Assembly (NCBI RefSeq): GCF_003116035.1
Contig: NZ_LGQW01000015.1
Location: forward strand, 2,987,605 to 3,020,104
From: Azospirillum sp. TSH64
Lineage (GTDB): Bacteria > Pseudomonadota > Alphaproteobacteria > Azospirillales > Azospirillaceae
Reading direction: 5' to 3'
DNA length: 32,500 nt
The notes beneath the pieces were generated by a model. That model saw only the letters and a list, made by a program, of their open reading frames with translations. It did not search any database and was not told the DNA's origin. Position 1 is the first letter of the stretch, and every line of letters starts with the position of its first letter. Positions 1 to 7,812 of the stretch are shown in pieces. A program made the translations under genes and the position numbers.

Positions 1-77
1 TGCAACGGTCCAACGGCTTTTCCCCCTATGTCGCGACGGTCGAACTCGACCGCCTGATCCCGGAGCCGCCGCGGTGA
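1..77 (+). CDS. C-terminal end of a gene upstream of pelA (possibly the split-off PelA hydrolase)
   Basis: An open frame enters from the left edge and stops at 75-77. The 24 visible residues include NGFSPYVATVELDRL. Its stop overlaps the GTG start of pelA (GTGA at 74-77), so the two are translationally coupled and probably form one operon. The next gene is a PelA that lacks the usual N-terminal glycoside hydrolase domain. The ending 'PYV...LDRL' resembles, from memory, the C-termini of GH114/GH166-like endo-galactosaminidases. I therefore infer that this may be the missing hydrolase domain encoded separately. The evidence is only 24 residues, so the identity is a guess while the coding call and coupling are fairly firm. 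Confidence 0.5.
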   Translation, partial: QRSNGFSPYVATVELDRLIPEPPR

Positions 78-2362
78 GGGGCCGGTTCCAGGCGGGCATC
101 CGGGCGGCAGCCTTGGCACTCGCCATCCTCCTGCCCGGCGCGGCGTTTCCCGCCCTTGCCGCCGGCCCGACGGCCGCTGCCGCGACGGCGCAGCGGACGG
201 TGCCGCGCACCGTCCTGGCGCTGGTCGACCTGCGCGAGGAAAGCACGATCCGCCTCAGCCGCATCCACACGATGGCGGAACTGCCGCTGAGCCATCTGGG
301 TGTGTCGGTGGTCTACTGGAACGTCGCCGACGGCCTGCCCGACCTGTCGCGCTATCCCGACCTGCGCGGCGTCGTCACCTGGTTCGCGGGCGAGCCCTTC
401 CCCGATGTCGGCGCCTATGTCGGCTGGGTGGCGCGTGCGATGGACCGCGGCGTCCGCTTCGCCGTGCTGGGGCAGCCGGGGGTGCGGCTGGAGCGCGGCG
501 GCAGGCCGGTGCCGCTGGCGCTCACCAACCGCTTCTTCGCCCGCTTCGGTCTGCGCGACGACGACGGCTATTCCGACCTGACCTACAAATCGAAGCCGGC
601 GCTGGCCGATGCGATGATCGGCTTCGAGCGGCCTTTGTCGGGGGTGCTGCCCGGCTATCCGCTGTTCCGCAAGACCGACGAGCGTTTCGTCACCCATCTG
701 GCGATGCGGCGCGGCGACGATCCGGCCAGCGACAGCCATCTGGTGGTCACCGGTCCGGCCGGCGGTCTGGTGACGGAAGGGTATGCCCGCTATTTCGACG
801 CCGAGTACAACCGGCGCCAATGGATCGTCGATCCCTTCGCCTTCTTCCGCGACAGCTTCGCCACCGACGACCTGCCGAAGCCCGACGTCACCACTTTGTC
901 CGGGCGGCGGCTCTATTTCAGCCACATCGACGGCGACGGCTGGCGCAACGTGACGGAGGTGGCGCCCTATGCCGCCCGCCGCGTGCTGTCCGCCGACATG
1001 GTGCGCACCGCCGCCATCGAGGCCTTCCCCGACCTGCCGGTCAGCGTCGCCCCCATCGTCGGCGACCTCGACCCGACCTGGAAGGGCACGCCGGAGTCGC
1101 TGGCGGCGGCCAAGGCGCTGTTCGCCCTGCCGCAGGTTGAGCCGTCCAGCCACACCTGGACCCATCCCTTCCAGTGGGCCTTTTTCAAGGACTACAGCCG
1201 GCAGGCCGAGGCGCCCTTCCTCGAGCGCGAGGGCAGCCGCAAGCCCGGAAAAAGTGACGAGCATGCGGCGGAGGAGGCGGGCGAGGTGTCGGACATCGGC
1301 CGCTACGCCGTGCCGCGCGCCTATCTGCAGCAGCCCTTCGACCTCGACCAGGAGATCGGCGGCGCTCTCGACTATTTCACCCGGCTGGCTCCCGCCGGCA
1401 AGCGGGCGGTGCTGGTGCAATGGTCGGGCGACACCTCCCCCTTCGAGGCGGCGCTGGCGGCGGTGCGCAAGGCCGGCGGGGTCAACATCAACGGCGGCGA
1501 CGCGCGGTTCGATGCCGATTTCCCGTCCATCACCGGGCTGCCGCCCATCGGCCTGCCGGTGGGGGCGGAACGCCAGATCTACGCCGCCGGCAGCAACGAG
1601 AACACCTACACCGACCTGTGGACCAACCGCTTCTACGGCTACCGCAATCTGGTCAACACCATGCGGCATGCCGGCAGCCCGCTGCGGCTGAAGCCCTTCA
1701 ACGTCTATTACCACATGTACACCGGCCAGAAGCCGGCCAGCCTCAACGCGCTGGTCTCGGTGCTGACCGCCGCGCAGGGGCAGGAGCTGGCGCCGGTCGC
1801 CGCCTCCAGCTACGCCCGCATCGCCGAGGGCTTTTACACCACCCGCTTCGAGCCGCTGGACGGCCAGGGCGGCGGGCGGCGTTGGCGCGTGCGCGACCGC
1901 GGGGCGCTGAACACGCTGCGCTTCGACCATGCCAGCGCCGATGCGGTCGATTTCGCCCGTTCCAGCGGCGTGCTGGGCCAGCGCCACAGCCAGGGCAGCC
2001 TCTATGTGGCGCTCGACCCGGCGGTGGCGGAGCCGGTGGTGGCGCTGGCGGAGAGCGACCGCGCCGACCGCGACCCGCCGGCCGCCATGCCCTATCTGGT
2101 GCAGGGCCGCTGGGCCTTCTCGTCCTTCGCCCCGGACGATCACGGCTTCCGCGTCGCCGCCACCGGCTACGGGGCGGGCGGCATGGTCTGGCAGGTGCGG
2201 CGGCCCGGCCGCTGGACCGTCACGGCGGAGCGCGACGGCACCCGGCTGTGGTCGGGCAGCGTCGACGCGGATGCCGACGGCCGGCTGGCGCTGACCGTGC
2301 CGGTGTCCGCCATAGCACCGCTGCTGCTGCGCTTCCGTGCCACCGACGGCGCGGCGGGGTAG
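74..2362 (+). CDS. pelA: PelA-type Pel polysaccharide deacetylase (short form without hydrolase domain)
   Basis: Periplasmic enzyme that partially de-N-acetylates Pel polysaccharide. The 762-residue protein starts with a Sec signal peptide (about residues 1-30, ending ALAAG). A reductase-like middle domain follows (about 45-270). The CE18-type deacetylase has the metal and catalytic motif HIDGDGW, with D286 and D288, and the histidine motif SHTWTH, with H360 and H364. These correspond in order and spacing to D528/D530/H600/H604 of Pseudomonas aeruginosa PelA. The C-terminal part (about 600-762) looks like a beta-sandwich. P. aeruginosa PelA is about 948 residues; the missing portion is the N-terminal GH166 hydrolase. 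The GTG start is favoured because it overlaps the previous stop and leads directly into the signal peptide. It is the first visible pel gene; the next starts 8 bases after its stop. Confidence 0.93.
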   Translation: MRGRFQAGIRAAALALAILLPGAAFPALAAGPTAAAATAQRTVPRTVLALVDLREESTIRLSRIHTMAELPLSHLGVSVVYWNVADGLPDLSRYPDLRGVVTWFAGEPFPDVGAYVGWVARAMDRGVRFAVLGQPGVRLERGGRPVPLALTNRFFARFGLRDDDGYSDLTYKSKPALADAMIGFERPLSGVLPGYPLFRKTDERFVTHLAMRRGDDPASDSHLVVTGPAGGLVTEGYARYFDAEYNRRQWIVDPFAFFRDSFATDDLPKPDVTTLSGRRLYFSHIDGDGWRNVTEVAPYAARRVLSADMVRTAAIEAFPDLPVSVAPIVGDLDPTWKGTPESLAAAKALFALPQVEPSSHTWTHPFQWAFFKDYSRQAEAPFLEREGSRKPGKSDEHAAEEAGEVSDIGRYAVPRAYLQQPFDLDQEIGGALDYFTRLAPAGKRAVLVQWSGDTSPFEAALAAVRKAGGVNINGGDARFDADFPSITGLPPIGLPVGAERQIYAAGSNENTYTDLWTNRFYGYRNLVNTMRHAGSPLRLKPFNVYYHMYTGQKPASLNALVSVLTAAQGQELAPVAASSYARIAEGFYTTRFEPLDGQGGGRRWRVRDRGALNTLRFDHASADAVDFARSSGVLGQRHSQGSLYVALDPAVAEPVVALAESDRADRDPPAAMPYLVQGRWAFSSFAPDDHGFRVAATGYGAGGMVWQVRRPGRWTVTAERDGTRLWSGSVDADADGRLALTVPVSAIAPLLLRFRATDGAAG

Positions 2363-2369
2363 GGCGGCC

Positions 2370-5300
2370 ATGCGCGCGAACCTCCTCGTCGTCCTGCTGA
2401 TCCTGCTGGCCGGCATCGGTGCCAGCCTGCTGCTGATTCCGCACAGCGCCGAGCTTGCCCTGCAGAAATTCCGCGATCGCGATTACGACAGCGCCCGTGC
2501 CGTCTATGAGGAGCGCTATGCCGCCGGCGACCGCAGCGGCGCCACGGTGATGCCGCTGACCCGCCTGACGCTGGCCCAGGGCGACGTCGAGCGCGCCATC
2601 GAGCTGACCGAGGGGTTCCTTGCCGCCGAGCCGTCCTCCGTCGAAGCCCGCGAACTGCTCGACCGCCTCTATCAGGATGCGCAGCGGCCGGGCGACCGGC
2701 TGGAGAACCTGAAGGCGCTGGCGGAGAGGCGCAACAGCGCCGACCTGTTCCGCGAGCTGGCCTATGCCGCCGGCTTCCGCAACCGGATGGGGATGAAGGC
2801 GGAGGCGCTGGTCCGCTACTGCACCCTGCGGCCGGAGGATGTCGAGGCCCAGCAGGAGCTGGCGGCGCTGCTGGCCTCGCGCGGCGACCATGCCGGCGCG
2901 GTCGACTGGCTGCTGCGCGCCGACGACCGCGCCACGGGCAACATCCAGCCCGACAGCCGCGAGCTGCTGATGAGCCTGCTGATCGACCTCGACCGCGAGG
3001 ACGAGGCCTATGAGCGCGCCCGGCGCTGGCTGGGCGAACAGCCGACCGTCGCCGATATGATCGGTCTGGCGAGCCAGCTTGCCGCGGCATCGCGCCCCGA
3101 TCTCGGGCTGCGGCTGATCGAACCGCAAATCATAGGGCCGCAGGTGGCGGGCCGCGCTCCTGTGCTGGCGCTGGAGCTGACCTACATCGACCTGCTGATC
3201 GCCACCGACCGCCGGGAGCCGGCGCGGACCCGCCTGTCGGCGCTGTCCGGTCAGGTGGAGGATGCGCAGTTCGGCCGGCTGCTGGCGCTGGAGGTGAATG
3301 CCGGCCTGCCGCGCGCGGCGCTGGAAGCGACCAAGGGCCGCGACCTGCATCTGGTGCCCGACTGGGTCCTGGCCGGGCTGGCGGAAACCGCGCTTCGCGA
3401 CGGCGACCGGGCTTTCCCCGACCGCCTCTACCGCGAGCTGGGGGAAGACTTCCTCAACGATTACCCGATCCTGGCGGCCAACATCGCGCTTGGCCGCGGC
3501 GACCCTGCCGCCGCCGCCGGGTGGGCGGAACGGGCGCTTGTTGGCGATGGGCTGGCGACCGGCGACCGGCTGGGCGCCATCCGCATCCTCGACCGCACCG
3601 GCCGCCGCGCCGCCGCGGTCGCCGCCTTCGACCGGTTGCCGAGGTCGGGCACGATGCCCGACGAGCTGCTGGAGGAGCTGGCCGCCCTGTTCATCGACTT
3701 CGACCGCGCGCCGGCCGGTCTAGCCTGGTTCACCGCGAGGCGGCAGGCCACGCCGTCTCCGGCCGCCGCCCAGGGCTGGGCACGGCTGGCCGCCAAGGCC
3801 GGCGATCCGGCCGAGGTCGCCGACTGGCTGGCCGGCCAGCCCAAGCTGCCGCTCGCCCTGTTGCAGGACATCGCAGGCAGCGCCGCCGAACGCGCTTCCG
3901 CAAGTCCCGCCACGGATCCGCGGGCCAATCGGCCTGCCGCTGCCCTGGCGCTGGCCGCCGCCCAGCGCGCCTTCGCGCTCGACCCCTCGCCGCGCAGCCG
4001 TCTGGCGCTGGCCGGCGTGCTGACCGCCACCGGCAAGCCGGCCGACGCGCTGCCGCTGCTGGCGCCTCTGCTGGATTCATTGCTCGACAGCGGCGGTGCC
4101 GAGGTGGAGGCCGCCTACATCGCCGCACTGGACGGCGCCGGCCGGTCGGAGGAGCTGGCCCGCCACCTGAGCGCCAAGCTGGCGCGGGGAAATCTTTCGG
4201 AAGCCGACCAGCAGGCCATCGTCACCATGCTGCTCGACCACAAGGCCTATCGCGCCGCATTGCCGCTGCTGCGCAGTTGGGCGGAGCGGCAAGGGGGAGA
4301 GTGGCTGAGCGTCTATGCCGACGCCGCGGCCAAGGCGAATGCGCTGCCCGATCTCGCCGCCCTGCTGCAAGGCCGCGCCGCCGCAGCACCGCTGGCCGAG
4401 GCGGAGGATTCGCTGTACCGCGACACGCTGACCCGGCTGGGGCGCAAGGCCGATCTGCGCCGCTATCTGCTGGCCCGCGCCACCGACGACCGCCTGCCGG
4501 CCGACAAGCGGCGGGAGCCGGTTTCGGCTCTGCTGGCGCTCGGCGACAAGACGGGGGCCGAGCAGGCGCTGCAACGGCTGGCCGCCGGGCAGGGGCCGCA
4601 GGGCGAGGATTTCAGGCAGCTGGCCTATCTCTGGGGGCCGCGCCCGCCGGCGGCCGGGCTCGACTGGATCGAGGCACGGGCCAAGGCCGCCGGCAGCCCG
4701 GCCGAGCAGGCGGCATGGTACGACCGCCTTGCCGAGTATGGCGGCGGCCGGCGTGTCATCGCCGGGCTTGCCGCCCAAGGCGCCGCGCCCGTCCAGCCCG
4801 CCTTGAAGACCCCCTACATCGAGGCGCTGGCGGCGGCCGGCAAGGGCAAGGAGCTTGCGGAGGCCGTGCGCGCCGCACTGCCGGAGGAAGCCGCCCCGGA
4901 TCGGCTGCGCCGCTACGCCCGCCTTGCCGAGCAGACCGGCCAGCGCGCCGCCGCCTCGCAGGCCTGGACCGCGCTGCTGGCGCGCAAGCCCGCCGATGCC
5001 GACGCGCTGCGCCAGCTGGGCATGCTGGCCTATGACGAGAACCGCCTCGCCGACGCCGAACGGCTGCTGCGCCGCTACGTCGCCACCGGTCCCGACGATT
5101 ACGAGGCGCATTACTTCCTGGGCGAGGCGCTGACCGCGCTGAAGCGCCCGACGGTGGCGATCCCCTTCTACCGCACCGCTCTGGCGCAGCTGCACGCCCG
5201 CGCCACGCGCGGCGACGCGGCGACCCAGACGGAGGCCAACCTGCTGAACCGGCTGGGCAAGGTCGACGACGCCGTGGCGCTGTTCGAGGGCCTGCGCAAG

Positions 5301-5399
5301 CGCCGCCCGGCCGACCGCCAGTTGAAGGCCGACTACGCATCGATGCTGATCGAAAACGGACGACTGCCGGAGGCCCGCCGTGTCCTGGCCCTTCCGTGA
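2370..5399 (+). CDS. pelB: PelB, TPR half: inner-membrane-anchored periplasmic TPR scaffold
   Basis: A 1009-residue protein with a single N-terminal membrane anchor (about residues 4-24), followed almost entirely by helical TPR-type repeats. An example near the C-terminus is LADAERLLRRYVATGPDDY, followed by another helix pair. In P. aeruginosa one 1193-residue PelB combines an inner-membrane helix, about 19 TPRs and an outer-membrane porin; its TPRs bind PelA and guide the polymer to the pore. Here the TPR part ends in its own stop and the barrel is a separate gene in another frame. The ATG at 2370 is chosen over an in-frame ATG at 2337 because it lies just after the pelA stop and leads straight into the membrane helix. 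The 3' end overlaps the next gene by 20 bases and supplies its ribosome binding site. Confidence 0.88.
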   Translation: MRANLLVVLLILLAGIGASLLLIPHSAELALQKFRDRDYDSARAVYEERYAAGDRSGATVMPLTRLTLAQGDVERAIELTEGFLAAEPSSVEARELLDRLYQDAQRPGDRLENLKALAERRNSADLFRELAYAAGFRNRMGMKAEALVRYCTLRPEDVEAQQELAALLASRGDHAGAVDWLLRADDRATGNIQPDSRELLMSLLIDLDREDEAYERARRWLGEQPTVADMIGLASQLAAASRPDLGLRLIEPQIIGPQVAGRAPVLALELTYIDLLIATDRREPARTRLSALSGQVEDAQFGRLLALEVNAGLPRAALEATKGRDLHLVPDWVLAGLAETALRDGDRAFPDRLYRELGEDFLNDYPILAANIALGRGDPAAAAGWAERALVGDGLATGDRLGAIRILDRTGRRAAAVAAFDRLPRSGTMPDELLEELAALFIDFDRAPAGLAWFTARRQATPSPAAAQGWARLAAKAGDPAEVADWLAGQPKLPLALLQDIAGSAAERASASPATDPRANRPAAALALAAAQRAFALDPSPRSRLALAGVLTATGKPADALPLLAPLLDSLLDSGGAEVEAAYIAALDGAGRSEELARHLSAKLARGNLSEADQQAIVTMLLDHKAYRAALPLLRSWAERQGGEWLSVYADAAAKANALPDLAALLQGRAAAAPLAEAEDSLYRDTLTRLGRKADLRRYLLARATDDRLPADKRREPVSALLALGDKTGAEQALQRLAAGQGPQGEDFRQLAYLWGPRPPAAGLDWIEARAKAAGSPAEQAAWYDRLAEYGGGRRVIAGLAAQGAAPVQPALKTPYIEALAAAGKGKELAEAVRAALPEEAAPDRLRRYARLAEQTGQRAAASQAWTALLARKPADADALRQLGMLAYDENRLADAERLLRRYVATGPDDYEAHYFLGEALTALKRPTVAIPFYRTALAQLHARATRGDAATQTEANLLNRLGKVDDAVALFEGLRKRRPADRQLKADYASMLIENGRLPEARRVLALP

Positions 5400-7119
5400 T
5401 CGGCTTCCAATCGCCCTGCTTTCAGTACCCTCTCCCCCCCGGGGAGAGGGAGGGGCCCCGCGCCCGCGGCGCGGGGAGGGTGAGGGGGGTGCGTGGCGAG
5501 GATCCTGGGAAAGTCACGCGGTGCATCCCCCTCACCCTGACCCTCTCCCCGGGGGGGAGAGGGGACTCTTGCCGTTACTCGCCCTCGCTTTCCTTCTCCT
5601 CGCCACCCCCGCCCCCGCCCAACCGGCGAGGGTGGAGGCGGTGCGCGAGGCCAGCACCGCCCGCTTCGCCCTGCATTGGTCCGGCACCGTCACCACGGAA
5701 ACCCAGCGCGACGGCCGCGAGCTGGTGCTCCGCTTCAGCCGCCCGCTCGGCGAAATCTCGGGCGAGGTCCCGCTCGACCGTGTGCCGGAGCGGCTGGAGT
5801 CCTGGGTCGACAACATCCTCTACGGCTACGACAGCGTCGTGCTGGTGCTTGGCTCCGGTGTCGAGGCGGCGGTCGCCACCGACCCCGCCGGCCTCAGCAT
5901 CGCCCTGACCCGCTCCGCCGAGGCCCCCAGCCGCGAGGTCCAGGCTGCCAACCGGGCCGCCGACCGCGCCGCCCAGCGGCGCCTCGACTATTTCCGCGCG
6001 CTGGCGCTGATGGAGGGCGGCGACCTCCGCCCGGCGCGCACCCTGCTGCGCGACCTGCTGGCGCAGGAACCGAAGGACGCCCAGTCCACCGCCCTGCTGG
6101 CCCAGGCGGAAGAGCGGCTCGGCCGCTGGCGCGACGCGATCATGGCCTATGACACGGCGCTGGAACTGACGCCCGGCGAGCCGTCGCTGGTCCGGGGCAA
6201 GGCGCTGCTCCTGCACGAGACGGCCGACCGCAGCCGCCTCGACCTCGAATGGCAGAAGGTGCGCAACGCCGACATGCAGCGCATCGCCCGCTTCAGCGGC
6301 ATTCAGGAGCTTGGGCGCTCCACCAGCCTGACCTGGGCGCTGGAGCGCCGCGAGGTTGATGTCGATTCCGCCCGCCGCGAGGACGGCCGCTTGGAAGCCT
6401 TTCATGGTGCCCGCTCCCGGCTGGAGGCGGCGCTGGTGCATGACTGGCCGGAGCTGGAGCGCTCCACCCTGGCGCTCTACGCCGCCCCGCAGACGCTCGG
6501 TGCCGGCTACAGCCATCTGTGGCGCGGCGACGAGTCCGAAACCCGCGCCGGTTTCGCCTGGAGCGAGCCGAGCTTCGCCTTCCTGGAGGGCATCGTCGAT
6601 GGCGGCCGGCGCGACCGCCTGTTCGTCCAGCACGAGAACCGGCTGTCCGACCGCTGGTCGCTGTCGCTCGGCGCCGGCTACAACCGCTATGGGCTGTCCG
6701 GCGAGGCCGATCTGGCGCGCAGCGCCACGCTGGAGGGATCGCTGCGCTACACGCTGAACACTGTCGGCCCGCTGGCCAGCGTCGCCTATGTGCTGGATGC
6801 CGAATATGTGGCGCACCGGGAAGAGCGGCAGGACGCTAACGGCCAGCCCTACATCCCGCTGCCGGCGGCGACCCGCGAGGTCCATGCGTTGCAGCTCAAT
6901 GTCGAGGATTACCTGACCGACTATGTCCGCTATGCGGCGCAGATCGGCTACGCCTACGACCGGCGGGGCCGCAGCGGACCGCAGGGGGCCATCTCGCTGG
7001 GATGGGAGCCGGCGGACAATCTGGAGCTGGGATTCCGCGCCAGCCATGCCCGCTCCACCGCGCGCGGCACGGCCAGCGCGGTGAACAGCGCCGGTGTCAC
7101 CCTGGTCTGGCGCTATTGA
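5380..7119 (+). CDS. pelB: PelB, porin half: secreted TPR plus outer-membrane beta-barrel protein
   Basis: A 579-residue protein expected to form the outer-membrane export channel for Pel. The visible order is an N-terminal stretch, a hydrophobic signal core (residues 63-80, probable cleavage APA|Q), a beta-rich domain (about 85-175), TPR helices (about 185-290) and a long region of alternating polar/hydrophobic strands ending VWRY, typical of a beta-barrel with an aromatic C-terminal signal. The GTG at 5380 has a good Shine-Dalgarno (GGAGG at 5369-5373) inside the upstream gene. Residues 17-62 are encoded by a palindromic intergenic-type repeat, so the true N-terminus is uncertain. A TTG at 5569, preceded by GGGGAGAGGGG from the repeat, would give a compact signal peptide lacking a positive charge; a GTG at 5521 is also possible. 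The positively charged start of the 5380 form (MSWPFRDRLP) looks like the n-region of an interrupted signal peptide. Confidence 0.82.
   Translation: MSWPFRDRLPIALLSVPSPPRGEGGAPRPRRGEGEGGAWRGSWESHAVHPPHPDPLPGGERGLLPLLALAFLLLATPAPAQPARVEAVREASTARFALHWSGTVTTETQRDGRELVLRFSRPLGEISGEVPLDRVPERLESWVDNILYGYDSVVLVLGSGVEAAVATDPAGLSIALTRSAEAPSREVQAANRAADRAAQRRLDYFRALALMEGGDLRPARTLLRDLLAQEPKDAQSTALLAQAEERLGRWRDAIMAYDTALELTPGEPSLVRGKALLLHETADRSRLDLEWQKVRNADMQRIARFSGIQELGRSTSLTWALERREVDVDSARREDGRLEAFHGARSRLEAALVHDWPELERSTLALYAAPQTLGAGYSHLWRGDESETRAGFAWSEPSFAFLEGIVDGGRRDRLFVQHENRLSDRWSLSLGAGYNRYGLSGEADLARSATLEGSLRYTLNTVGPLASVAYVLDAEYVAHREERQDANGQPYIPLPAATREVHALQLNVEDYLTDYVRYAAQIGYAYDRRGRSGPQGAISLGWEPADNLELGFRASHARSTARGTASAVNSAGVTLVWRY
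5428..5564 (+). repeat. Composite palindromic repeat inside pelB porin gene
   Basis: Two copies of a palindrome with arms CCCTCTCCCC/GGGGAGAGGG (5428-5450 and 5541-5563) face each other. Each carries an AGGGTGAGGG-type tail, so the pair is a large inverted repeat. The left copy also holds a 9-bp-stem hairpin (CCCCGCGCC/GGCGCGGGG, 5456-5476). The spacer contains CGAGGATCCT (5497-5506) and TGCATCCCCC (from 5522), both nearly matched in the second copy at 13796-13906. This is a REP/BIME-like, normally intergenic element type seen in many proteobacteria. Here it is open in the frame of the porin gene. Confidence 0.85.
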
Positions 7120-7160
7120 CGGTGTGTCAACTCTTCATGGTTAAAAAAGGTGGACGAGAG

Positions 7161-7799
7161 ATGCGGCTGACGGGGACCGGAAAGATGGGCAAGGACATGC
7201 GGGCCGGCGCGGCACTGCTGGCGGCGGGGCTGCTGCTGGCGGGGTGCGGCGTCGGCCGGATCAACAGCCGTGACTTCGCCCAGCCGAGCGGGGCGCTGCC
7301 GGCCGGCTCGACCGTCGCCGTCCTGCCCTTCGAGAATCTGACCAACCACCCCAATGCCGGCCAGATCGCCGCCGACATCGTCTCCACCGAACTCTATGGC
7401 GTCGATGGCCTCCGCACGGTGGAGGTCGGCCGGGTCCGCAGCCGCCTGTCCGCCGGCAAGCCGGCTGCCGACGCCGCTTCTACCGCCACCGCCTCCACCG
7501 ACGGGCAGCCCGACGCCGCCCCGCTGGATGCCCAGGCCGCCGGTCGGACCCTGGGCGTCGATGCGGTGCTGGCCGGCAGCGTGTCGGAATACGGCTATCA
7601 GCATGGCCTGCGCGAGGAGCCGGTCGTCGGCCTGAACGCCCGGCTGGTGCGGGTGTCGGACGGCGCCGTCCTCTGGACCTCCAGCCAGTCGGAGGCCGGC
7701 CGCGGCTATTTCAGCCGCGACAGCGTCAACAACGTCGCCCAGCGCGTGGCGACCCGCATGATCCACAGCCTGCGGCCTGTCGTCGCCGCCACCCGCTGA
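7161..7799 (+). CDS. pelC: PelC, outer-membrane lipoprotein of the Pel secretion complex
   Basis: A 212-residue lipoprotein. A lipobox LLAGC gives lipidated Cys29 with the chosen start. The mature part begins with a strand-turn segment STVAVLPFENLTNHPNAGQI, typical of the CsgG/TolB-like fold known for PelC, and contains VDAVLAGSVSEYG and LWTSS further on. In P. aeruginosa PelC is 172 residues and forms a dodecameric ring beneath the PelB porin. The ATG at 7161 follows a purine-rich GGACGAGAG. In-frame ATGs at 7137 and 7185 are also possible, and the lipobox position fits all three. It sits between the porin and pelD, as in the standard operon, and carries an extra Ala/Thr-rich loop (about residues 95-120). 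Confidence 0.85.
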   Translation: MRLTGTGKMGKDMRAGAALLAAGLLLAGCGVGRINSRDFAQPSGALPAGSTVAVLPFENLTNHPNAGQIAADIVSTELYGVDGLRTVEVGRVRSRLSAGKPAADAASTATASTDGQPDAAPLDAQAAGRTLGVDAVLAGSVSEYGYQHGLREEPVVGLNARLVRVSDGAVLWTSSQSEAGRGYFSRDSVNNVAQRVATRMIHSLRPVVAATR

Positions 7800-7812
7800 G
7801 GCCCCGACCCGC

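Noticed and set aside
26..2416. A 796-codon minus-strand open frame opposite pelA
   Set aside because: Antisense shadow; the + strand has the signal peptide and deacetylase motifs.
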